A DNA stretch of 16,797 bases from Phycisphaerae bacterium SM23_33 (GTDB taxonomy: Bacteria > Planctomycetota > Phycisphaerae > SM23-33), in assembly GCA_001303665.1 (NCBI GenBank), contig LJUF01000073.1, positions 1 to 16,797 of the forward strand. The letters run 5' to 3'. A program made the translations under genes and the position numbers. Below the pieces are notes generated by a model, which did no database searches, was not told the DNA's origin, and saw only the letters and a list, made by a program, of their open reading frames with translations. Shown one piece after another: positions 1 through 5,690 of the stretch. Numbering within the stretch: the first letter of the stretch is position 1; every line of letters starts with the position of its first letter.

Positions 1-1
1 T

Positions 2-901
2 GGCGACGGCCGGGTCCTCGACGGGCCCAAGAGCATCTACACCGACGGCTTCGCCATCTATGCCCTGACCGAGCTGGCCAAGGCCACCGGCGAGGACGAG
101 CCGATCCAGCTTGCCCGCAAGACGGCCGACAGCGTGCTGCGGCGGCTCCAGGGCCCGCCGGATCAGATCCCCGCCTGGCCCTACCCCACGCCGCCGGGGG
201 CGAAGGTCCACGGCATCCCCATGATCTTCTCGCTGGTCCTGTGGGAGCTGGGTCAACACACCGGCGATGGCCGCTACACCTCGGCCGCGGCCGAGATGAG
301 CGACGACATCTTCAACCACTTCTACCGCCCCGACCGCGACCTGCTGCTGGAGCGGATCGCCCTGGACAACTCCGAGTACCCCCCGCCGCTGGGCACGGCG
401 GTCGTTCCCGGCCACGTCATCGAGGACATGTGGTTCCAGATCCACATCGCCGCTGGCGGGTGCTCGGCCCCGGGCCCCGGCGGCCGCGGCGACGAGCGGC
501 GCATCGCCCAGGCCTGCCGGATCATCCGCCGCCACCTGGAGGTCGGCTGGGACGATCAGTACGGCGGCCTGTTCCTGGCTGTGGACGCCGACGGCCGCGA
601 CGAAATCGGCTGGGATTATGCCGACACGAAGTTGTGGTGGCCACACACCGAGGCCCTGTACGCCACGCTGCTGGCCTACGAGCACACCGGCGAGCCATGG
701 GCCCTCGACTGGCACGAGAAGGTCCGCCGGTACAGCTTCGCCCACTATCCCGTAGCCGAGCACGGCGAGTGGACCCAGAAGCTCACCCGGCAGGGCCGGC
801 CGCTCACCCAGGTCGTGGCCCTTCCGGTCAAGGACCCCTTCCACCTGCCCCGGGCGCTGATCTGCTGTATCGACGTGCTGGAGCGGCTGACAGGGGGTTA
901 G
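2..901 (+). CDS. AGE-family sugar 2-epimerase, 5' end outside window
   Basis: The reading frame is open from base 2 to a TAG at 899-901, giving 299 residues. The family is about 390-410 residues, so roughly the first quarter lies upstream of the window. The fragment shows hallmarks of the N-acylglucosamine 2-epimerase (AGE/renin-binding-protein) alpha/alpha barrel: KSIYTDGFAIYAL near residues 10-21, GHVIEDMWF with a conserved His near 138, YGGLFLAVDADG near 187-198, and KLWWPHTEALYA with the second conserved His near 215. In this family a pair of His residues act as the acid/base for C2 epimerisation of N-acylglucosamine/mannosamine or free sugars. The WWPHTEA form looks more like AGE/renin-binding proteins than cellobiose 2-epimerases, but the true substrate cannot be read from sequence. 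It is probably cytoplasmic. The next gene starts 165 bases downstream, so co-transcription is uncertain. Confidence 0.88.
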   Translation, partial: GDGRVLDGPKSIYTDGFAIYALTELAKATGEDEPIQLARKTADSVLRRLQGPPDQIPAWPYPTPPGAKVHGIPMIFSLVLWELGQHTGDGRYTSAAAEMSDDIFNHFYRPDRDLLLERIALDNSEYPPPLGTAVVPGHVIEDMWFQIHIAAGGCSAPGPGGRGDERRIAQACRIIRRHLEVGWDDQYGGLFLAVDADGRDEIGWDYADTKLWWPHTEALYATLLAYEHTGEPWALDWHEKVRRYSFAHYPVAEHGEWTQKLTRQGRPLTQVVALPVKDPFHLPRALICCIDVLERLTGG

Positions 902-902
902 C

Positions 903-917
903 CGCGAACGACGCGAA
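903..917 (+). repeat. degenerate dispersed motif CGCGAnnGAnGCGAA, copy 1
   Basis: Directly after the epimerase stop codon lies CGCGAACGACGCGAA. A similar 15-mer, CGCGAGTGATGCGAA, occurs at 13126-13140 in the intergenic region beside the YhaM-like gene (12 of 15 identical), and both follow a TTAG. Both copies are intergenic near gene ends. They may be decayed copies of a dispersed genomic repeat, but two imperfect copies in GC-rich DNA are weak evidence. The rest of the 902-1066 gap holds a TTGACT at 989-994 as a possible -35 box, with only a poor -10 candidate (TACTGT at 1014-1019). Confidence 0.25.
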
Positions 918-1066
918 CAAGGACGGAAATGATCTGCCACGCGTCGCCTGGGTCTGAGGCGAGCCCGCGAAGTTTTGTGGCCTTGCTCTTGACTGGGGCA
1001 CACCCGGCGACGTTACTGTCATGAACACGGAAGCCGGACGAACCCGCCTGCGGAAGGGAGCGGTCA

Positions 1067-1756
1067 GTGGCCAGGCACATCGGCATCGTGGCCTGCAGCG
1101 CCGAGGGGGCGGCGCTCTGCTACCGGACGATCTGCCTCGAGGCCGACCAGACCATGGGCCGCTACGACCATCCCGAGGTCTCCATGCACACGCATTCGCT
1201 GGCCCGGTACATGGTCGGCATCCGCTCCGGCGACTGGCCGGCCGTGGCCGAGCTGATGCTCGACTCGGCCGCCAAGCTCGCCCGGGCCGGAGCGGAGCTG
1301 CTCATCTGTCCCGACAACACCATCCATGAGGCCATGGGCCTCGTCGAGCCGCGCTCGGCCCTGCCCTGGCTGCACATCGCCCACGAGGTCGCCCGCCAGG
1401 CCCAGAGGCAAGGCTTCCGGTGCCTGGCCGTGCTGGGCACGAAGTATCTCATGGAAGGGCGGGTCTACCGCAGCGCCGCCGCCGAGGCCGGGCTGTCCAT
1501 GCAGGTCCCCGGCGAAGAAGAACGCCGGCGGATCGACCGCATCATCTTCGAGGAGCTGGTCTACGGCCAGGTGCTGCCCGACAGCCGGCGGCACCTTGAC
1601 GAGGTCATGGCCGAGATGAAGGCCCTGGGCTGCGACGCGGCGGTGCTTGGCTGCACGGAGCTGCCGCTGCTGGCGGACCCCGCCACGGCCCCCCTGCCGC
1701 TGCTGGACTCCACCCGCATCCTTGCCCGGGCCGCCCTCGCCGAGGCCATGCGATAG
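1067..1756 (+). CDS. Aspartate/glutamate racemase-family protein (YgeA/RacX-like)
   Basis: The 229-residue protein has the length and two-cysteine layout of the Asp/Glu/hydantoin racemase superfamily. The first active-site region is LLICPDNTIHEA with Cys81; the second is AAVLGCTELPLL with Cys196. In PLP-independent amino-acid racemases these two thiols deprotonate and reprotonate the alpha carbon from opposite faces. GCTELPLL is characteristic of aspartate racemase and YgeA-type broad-specificity racemases. The first motif reads C-P-D-N-T rather than the usual C-x-N-T, one residue longer. The GTG start at 1067 is chosen because GGAAGGGAG at 1052-1060 is a good ribosome site six bases upstream. 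It is a cytoplasmic enzyme, possibly supplying D-amino acids, but the substrate is unknown. The next gene appears to have its own promoter. Confidence 0.85.
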   Translation: MARHIGIVACSAEGAALCYRTICLEADQTMGRYDHPEVSMHTHSLARYMVGIRSGDWPAVAELMLDSAAKLARAGAELLICPDNTIHEAMGLVEPRSALPWLHIAHEVARQAQRQGFRCLAVLGTKYLMEGRVYRSAAAEAGLSMQVPGEEERRRIDRIIFEELVYGQVLPDSRRHLDEVMAEMKALGCDAAVLGCTELPLLADPATAPLPLLDSTRILARAALAEAMR

Positions 1757-1785
1757 CAGAGGGCCTCAATCGCCGCCTGCAAGTG

Positions 1786-1815
1786 TTTTCGCCTCCGGAC
1801 CGGATTTGCTAGAAT
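1786..1815 (+). promoter_or_regulatory. Putative promoter giving a leaderless mRNA for the first YkgJ-type gene
   Basis: TAGAAT at 1810-1815 matches the sigma-70 -10 consensus at five of six positions. A weak -35 (TTTTCG at 1786-1791) sits 18 bases upstream. Six bases after the -10 box comes the ATG at 1822, so transcription starting at the usual 6-8 bases would begin at or next to the start codon. No Shine-Dalgarno sequence is visible in the preceding bases, which agrees with a leaderless transcript. Confidence 0.5.
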
Positions 1816-1821
1816 GCCCAC

Positions 1822-2262
1822 ATGAAGATCCTTAGCCAAAGGCCCTGGTACGCCGAGGGCCTGGCGTTCGAGTGCATCCGCTGTGGGCGCTGCTGCGCCG
1901 GGCCCGAGGAGGGATACGTCTGGATCGGCAAGGGGGAAATCGACAAGCTCGCCGAGTTCCTCAAGCTCAGCGTGGAGGAGGTTCACAGACGTTACCTCCG
2001 CCGGGTCGGCAGGCGGTTCAGCCTACTGGAAACACCGGAGACCAAGGACTGTATTTTTTTGGGATACACCCCTGACGGCCGGTCGAGCTGCACGATCTAC
2101 CCGGTCCGCCCGACGCAGTGCCGAACCTGGCCCTTTTGGCCGCTGAACCTGATCAGTCCGGCGGCCTGGAGCGCGGCGGGCCTGCGCTGCCCAGGGATCA
2201 ACCGCGGCCCGCTGCGTCCCCTCGATGAGATTCAGCAAAGGCGAGAACGGACGAGCACTTGA
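1822..2262 (+). CDS. YkgJ-family cysteine-cluster protein (first of a pair)
   Basis: The 146-residue protein carries the YkgJ/UPF0153 cysteine-cluster pattern: CIRCGRCC at residues 18-25, then Cys77, Cys90 and Cys100 in C-x-IYPVRPTQC, and the typical RTWPFWP. The family is predicted to bind zinc or an iron-sulfur cluster through these cysteines; its biochemical role is not established. No signal peptide or membrane segment is seen. The ATG at 1822 has no ribosome site but lies just after a -10 box, suggesting a leaderless message. A run of seven T at 2054-2060 encodes part of CIFLGY, unusual in this GC-rich setting. The 3' end overlaps the next gene by 38 bases in another frame, and that gene encodes a related protein, so the two probably work together. 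Confidence 0.85.
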   Translation: MKILSQRPWYAEGLAFECIRCGRCCAGPEEGYVWIGKGEIDKLAEFLKLSVEEVHRRYLRRVGRRFSLLETPETKDCIFLGYTPDGRSSCTIYPVRPTQCRTWPFWPLNLISPAAWSAAGLRCPGINRGPLRPLDEIQQRRERTST

Positions 2263-2713
2263 GTCGGAACTCCCGGCCGTCGTCGCGCGCTGCCGGGAGG
2301 ACGGGGCCGCCCTGTCCGACCTGCAAGCCGTCTATGACCAGGTGAATGGGGCGGTGGCGGCGGCCGGCCTAAGCTGCCTGGGCGGCGGCACCTGCTGCCG
2401 CTTCGATCTGGCCGAACATCGCCTGTACCTGTCGGGGCTGGAGCTGGCGCTGCTGACGGTCGAGCCGCCGCCCGACCTCCGCCGCGCCGAGCAGATGCGC
2501 TGTCCGTACCAGCTCGGCCCGGCATGCGCCGCCTATCCCCGCCGGCCGCTGGGTTGCAGGAGTTTTTTTTGCTCGCCCGGGAAAAAAGTTTTCCTCAGGG
2601 AAATACATGAGCAATCCCACCGCCGGATCCGCCGCCTGCACCAAACCCTTTGCATTCCATACACTTACGGGGAGATCTGCCAGCTCTTACTGCAATTCTA
2701 TTCCCGGAAATGA
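2225..2713 (+). CDS. Second YkgJ-like cysteine-cluster protein
   Basis: This 162-residue protein has a variant of the YkgJ cysteine pattern: Cys51, the pair Cys57-Cys58 (CLGGGTCC), Cys93, Cys101 in CAAYPRRPLGC, Cys111 and Cys116 in GCRSFFC. The YPxRPxxC core matches its upstream neighbour, so both likely hold a metal or Fe-S centre; the function is unknown. The start is the ATG at 2225, inside the neighbour's 3' end. No clear ribosome site precedes it and no later start keeps the N-terminus, so translational coupling is likely. The 3' third (from about 2560) is much more AT-rich than the surroundings, with a run of eight T at 2563-2570 and six A at 2582-2587. The predicted C-terminus (about residues 117-162) is basic and lacks more cysteines. 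Confidence 0.78.
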   Translation: MRFSKGENGRALESELPAVVARCREDGAALSDLQAVYDQVNGAVAAAGLSCLGGGTCCRFDLAEHRLYLSGLELALLTVEPPPDLRRAEQMRCPYQLGPACAAYPRRPLGCRSFFCSPGKKVFLREIHEQSHRRIRRLHQTLCIPYTYGEICQLLLQFYSRK

Positions 2714-2756
2714 GTTATCCCAAGCCCTCCGGCCGCGGCGGCTGCCCTTTTTGGCC

Positions 2757-2786
2757 TTGACGTTAGCCCATTCTGCGTCTTATCTT
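2757..2786 (+). promoter_or_regulatory. Sigma-70 promoter of the HU gene
   Basis: TTGACG at 2757-2762 (five of six consensus bases) and TATCTT at 2781-2786 (four of six) are separated by 18 bases, predicting a start near 2793 and a leader of about 100 bases. It lies in the 2714-2898 gap after the YkgJ pair, in a locally AT-richer stretch, and points at the HU gene. Confidence 0.6.
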
Positions 2787-2898
2787 ACCGGCCTGTCGGG
2801 TTGAAACGGGAATACATGGGCAGCGCTTCAAAACCGGGAAAGGTGGGTCCAAGGCATTGGCGGCGAAGGCCTTTGCCGCAGTGAGGGAGAAGTTTGCG

Positions 2899-3210
2899 TT
2901 GACCAAGAAGGAGATTACCAGGCGTATCGCCGCGGAACTGAATGTCGACCAGGTGTTGGTCAAGAAGATCGTCCAGCAGACGCTGGACACGATTCTCAGG
3001 TCCGCGGCGCGAGAAGGAAGGATCGAGCTGCGCAACTTCGGGGTGTTTGAGGTCAAGAGACGAGCCGCTCGCAAGGCCCGCAACCCCAAGACCAACGAGG
3101 AAGTTTTTGTGCCAGCCAAGAGCATCTTGTCCTTCCAGCCGGGCAAGAACGTCGCGTCCATGATCTTACGCAGCCGCTCCAGCGCCCGGCCCCCGGCACG
3201 GGCGAATTAG
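2899..3210 (+). CDS. HU-family DNA-binding protein
   Basis: This is a histone-like HU/IHF nucleoid protein, which dimerises, binds and bends DNA and compacts the chromosome. The central signature GRIELRNFGVFEVKRR (about residues 40-55), followed by RKARNP at the tip of the DNA-embracing beta arm and FQPGKNV, fits the family well. I start at the TTG at 2899 because it yields the usual HU N-terminus (MTKKEI, 103 residues) and has AGGGAG at 2884-2889 nine bases upstream. An in-frame TTG at 2857 with AAAGGTGGG upstream would add 14 residues (117 in total) and cannot be excluded; a GTG at 2881 is a third option. The short tail RSRSSARPPARAN is basic, Pro/Ala-rich and lies beyond the HU fold. A strong promoter lies upstream and the next gene has its own, so it is probably a single-gene unit. 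Confidence 0.93.
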   Translation: MTKKEITRRIAAELNVDQVLVKKIVQQTLDTILRSAAREGRIELRNFGVFEVKRRAARKARNPKTNEEVFVPAKSILSFQPGKNVASMILRSRSSARPPARAN

Positions 3211-3211
3211 G

Positions 3212-3240
3212 TTGACAGCGTCCGGCCGCGCGGCTAGCAT
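3212..3240 (+). promoter_or_regulatory. Sigma-70 promoter of the small lipoprotein gene
   Basis: A perfect -35 box TTGACA (3212-3217), a 17-base spacer and TAGCAT (3235-3240, four of six) form one of the best promoters in the window. It begins one base after the HU stop codon and predicts a start near 3247, with a leader of about 77 bases before the ATG at 3324. Confidence 0.65.
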
Positions 3241-3323
3241 GACCTCAAATTGCTTCATACGTGAATCGTCGTTGTCGCCAGGCGATGTGTCCTGAAACAA
3301 TCCGAGTTGCAGAGGTGGGCGTG

Positions 3324-3530
3324 ATGAAAAGGTCTTTGGTGCTGTTGATCCTCCTGGCGGCCGCCTTCCTGGCCGGCTGCGGCATGGTGGACTCCTACGG
3401 CGAGCGCGAGCAGCGTTACAAGAACATCACCGATATGCAGCTCCGCATGGCCGTGGACGACTGGGACTACTTCTGGCTGGCCGAGAGGCCCTCTTACCTG
3501 AGCTACTGGTACCTCCGCGAAGCGGACTGA
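3324..3530 (+). CDS. Small predicted lipoprotein
   Basis: The 68-residue protein starts MKRS, followed by a hydrophobic stretch and a lipobox ending LAGC at Cys19. It is therefore predicted to be exported, lipidated and cleaved, leaving a 50-residue mature chain. The residue after the lipidated Cys is Gly, not Asp, so by the enterobacterial rule it would go to the outer membrane. The mature part is rich in aromatic and charged residues (DDWDYFWLAERPS, then YLSYWYLREAD) and has no domain I recognise. AGAGGTGG at 3311-3318 serves the ATG at 3324; a GTG one codon earlier is possible. The frame stays open upstream to 3261, but that extension would bury the signal peptide. A near-perfect promoter suggests it is well expressed. 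Confidence 0.75.
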   Translation: MKRSLVLLILLAAAFLAGCGMVDSYGEREQRYKNITDMQLRMAVDDWDYFWLAERPSYLSYWYLREAD

Positions 3531-3722
3531 GCCCCGGCCGGGAACCAGCCTGGAGTCCAGCTCGGCGGTAAGGGGCCTGGAGCCTTGCGGCTCGGTCGAA
3601 GCAGCAGGGCGAACTGGCCGGCTCGGTTTCCAGGCCATGCCCAAGCAGCAGGCCGCATTTGCTTCAGCCGTCACCCTGCCACGGAACAGCCCCACTTCGA
3701 CTGTCCCGCACGGCGGTTCCTT

Positions 3723-5168
3723 TCAGGAGCCCGCTCGGGACCCGGCCGCGTCCAGCAGGCTGTGCTTCCTCATCTTCTTGTACAGGGTGGTGCGGTTGAT
3801 GCCCAGCGCGGCGGCGGCCGCCGTGCGGTTGCCCCCGTGGGCCGACAGCACCGCCCGGATGATCTGCTTTTCCGGTTCGGCCATGGCCTCGGCCAGCGTG
3901 CAGTCGGGGTGCGGCCTCGCCGGACCAGCGGCGCCGGATCCCCCGCCGGCCGGGGCGCGGGCCACCGGCCGGACCAGCCCCGACACCTCCGCGGGAAGAT
4001 CTTCCACCCCCACCCGGGCGCTGCGGCACAGCACCACCGCCCGCTCGATGCAGTTCTCCAGCTCGCGGACGTTGCCCGGCCAGTGGTAGGATTGCAGCGC
4101 CTGGACGGCCTCATCGGTGAAGCCGGCGATGAGCTTGCCGTTTTCCCGCCGGAACCTCGTCAGAAAATGCTCGGCCAGCAGCGCGATGTCGGCTATCCGC
4201 TCCCGCAGCGGGGGAAGCTCGATGTTCACCACGTTGACGCGGTAATACAGGTCCCGCCGAAATCGGCCGGCCTCCACCTCGCCCCACAGATCCCGGTTGG
4301 ACGCCAGGATCACGCGAACGTCCACCGACAGCGTCTGGTTGGAGCCGACCGGCTCGAAGGTCCGCTCCTGGAGCACGCGCAGCAGCTTCATCTGCAGCGC
4401 CGGCGAGGCGGTGGAGATTTCGTCCAGGAAGATGGTTCCGCCATGGGCGGCGGCGAACTTGCCCGGCCGACTGGCCACGGCGTCAGTGAAGGCCCCCTTG
4501 ACGTGCCCGAACAGCTCGCTTTCCAGCAGCATCTCCGGCAGGGCACCGCAGGCGACCTCGACGAAGGGGGCCTGGCGCCGCCCGCTGCGCTGGTGAATGG
4601 CCCGGGCGATGAGGCTCTTGCCCGTGCCGGACTCACCGGTGATCAGCACGGTGGCCCGGCTGTCGGCGACCGCATCGACGAGCTCGAAGACCTTCATCAT
4701 GCGGTAATCGGAGCCCACGATCTGACCGGAGGAAGCCAGGTCGGACACCGCCGCCTTCAGTCGGCGGTTCTCCGCAAGCAGTCCCTGCTGCTGCAGCGCC
4801 CGCCCGACCGTCAGGCGAAGGTCATCCTCGACGATCGGCTTGGGCAGGTAGTCGAAGGCGCCCTGCTTGATGGCCTGGACGGCCGATTCGATGGAGCCGT
4901 ACCCGGTCATGAAGACCACCACCGCTTCGGGGTGGTTGGCCTTGACGTACCGCAGCAGTTCCAGCCCGTCCGCAGGCGGCTCGGACAGCTCGGTGAAAAC
5001 CACCTGCACGGCGTGCCTTTGCAGCACCCCGACGGCCTGGGCCGTGGACGCCGCGTGCAGGACCTCGCAGCCTTCGGCGGAAAGACACCGCGCCGCCGCT
5101 TCGCCCACCACGGCGTCGGGCTCGACCAGCAAAACCGTTGAGCGCCCGTCACCGCCGGAGTCAATCAT
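3723..5168 (-). CDS. Sigma-54-dependent response regulator (NtrC family) with Glu at the phospho-acceptor site
   Basis: This is a 481-residue bacterial enhancer-binding protein. Residues 11-125 form a receiver domain, about 150-385 the AAA+ sigma-54 activation domain, and 432-472 a Fis-type helix-turn-helix. AAA+ motifs are intact: Walker A GESGTGKS (178-185), the sigma-54 contact loop as GAFTDA (225-230), Walker B TIFLDE (245-250) and FRRDLYYRV with the arginine-finger region near 304-306. The receiver is odd: the phospho-acceptor reads FTEL, with Glu60 in place of Asp, and the acidic pair reads E16-P17 instead of D-D, although Thr88 and Lys110 are kept. Acid-to-Glu changes there can mimic phosphorylation, so it may work without a kinase, and no histidine kinase is nearby. 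The ATG at 5168 has GGAG eight bases upstream; an ATG at 5234 would add 22 residues without a good ribosome site. Confidence 0.92.
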   Translation of the reverse strand: MIDSGGDGRSTVLLVEPDAVVGEAAARCLSAEGCEVLHAASTAQAVGVLQRHAVQVVFTELSEPPADGLELLRYVKANHPEAVVVFMTGYGSIESAVQAIKQGAFDYLPKPIVEDDLRLTVGRALQQQGLLAENRRLKAAVSDLASSGQIVGSDYRMMKVFELVDAVADSRATVLITGESGTGKSLIARAIHQRSGRRQAPFVEVACGALPEMLLESELFGHVKGAFTDAVASRPGKFAAAHGGTIFLDEISTASPALQMKLLRVLQERTFEPVGSNQTLSVDVRVILASNRDLWGEVEAGRFRRDLYYRVNVVNIELPPLRERIADIALLAEHFLTRFRRENGKLIAGFTDEAVQALQSYHWPGNVRELENCIERAVVLCRSARVGVEDLPAEVSGLVRPVARAPAGGGSGAAGPARPHPDCTLAEAMAEPEKQIIRAVLSAHGGNRTAAAAALGINRTTLYKKMRKHSLLDAAGSRAGS

Positions 5169-5339
5169 GAGCTTCGCTCCAGCCTCTGTCGCATCCAGGC
5201 CGCCGCCCGCGGCCCCTGAAGCCAATATCGGCATCTGCGGGGGGCAATGTTGCTAAGACGCAACGGCCGTTTACGGGAAGCAACAGCCTGCCCGGCGCCG
5301 CCCCCGGGGACCCGGGATTGCATGGTCCTCTGCATTGCG

Positions 5340-5369
5340 AAGGCCCACGGATGGCGATCCGTGGGCCTT
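5340..5369 (-). terminator. Perfect 13-bp hairpin, shared stem sequence, downstream of the Gfo/Idh gene
   Basis: The arms 5340-5352 (AAGGCCCACGGAT) and 5357-5369 are exact inverted copies around a GGCG loop. An outer TGCATT (5331-5336) and AATGCA (5384-5389) add a second, shorter inverted repeat. It lies 66 bases past the stop of the minus-strand oxidoreductase remnant, so it is placed to end that transcript, though only two T follow the stem on that strand. The inner stem GCCCACGGAT recurs at the end of the HAD gene near 7450. It dominates the 5169-5434 gap, where I found no gene and no convincing promoter for the regulator. Confidence 0.55.
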
Positions 5370-5434
5370 AGAAAGAGTAAGGTAATGCAGCACCGGCACG
5401 CCCGCGACCCGCGGTCCTGTCACGGCGGGCGCTG

Positions 5435-5690
5435 CTATTCCAGCAGCGACGGGTCCACCAGCTCGGCGATCCTGACGGGCCGGCCGGAGTCGATGCTGCG
5501 GTAGGCGGCGATGCCGGTGAGGATGGAATACGCCCCGTCGAGTTGGCCGGCCTTTCGCCCCAGCGGGTCGGCCGGCGGGTCGGGGCGGAACACGTCATCC
5601 AGCAGCACCACGTCGCCGCCGCCGTGGCCGCCCCGGCCAGTGTGGACCTCCACCTCCCGCGGCGACTGGAAGGCCGAGATGACGGTGATC
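5435..5690 (-). pseudogene. Out-of-frame C-terminal remnant of the Gfo/Idh/MocA oxidoreductase
   Basis: In a different minus-strand frame from the upstream oxidoreductase, this segment encodes the expected end of the same protein family. It reads TVISAFQSPREVEVHTG (from about 5686), then GGHGGGDVVLLDDVF, GAYSILTGIAAYRSIDSG and a C-terminal VDPSLLE before TAG at 5435-5437. GGHGGGD followed by LLDDxF and a GAYSILTGxAAxxSI helix is typical of the last 70 residues of these dehydrogenases. It has no start of its own that makes sense. It marks where the gene's true 3' end lies and supports a frameshift or deletion, or an assembly error, near 5686-5693. Confidence 0.75.

Noticed and set aside
4479..4496. 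GAFTDA instead of GAFTGA in the sigma-54 contact loop
   Set aside because: GAFTDA is a naturally frequent variant among enhancer-binding proteins, so it is not evidence of lost sigma-54 contact.
3585..5141. 518-codon plus-strand open frame opposite the sigma-54 regulator
   Set aside because: Shadow of the regulator; no ribosome site, no recognisable domain, biased Gly/Leu/Arg/Gln composition.
5249..5264. GTTGC-N6-GCAAC inverted repeat upstream of the regulator as an autoregulatory operator
   Set aside because: Five-base arms are too short, no second copy is seen and no promoter could be placed nearby.
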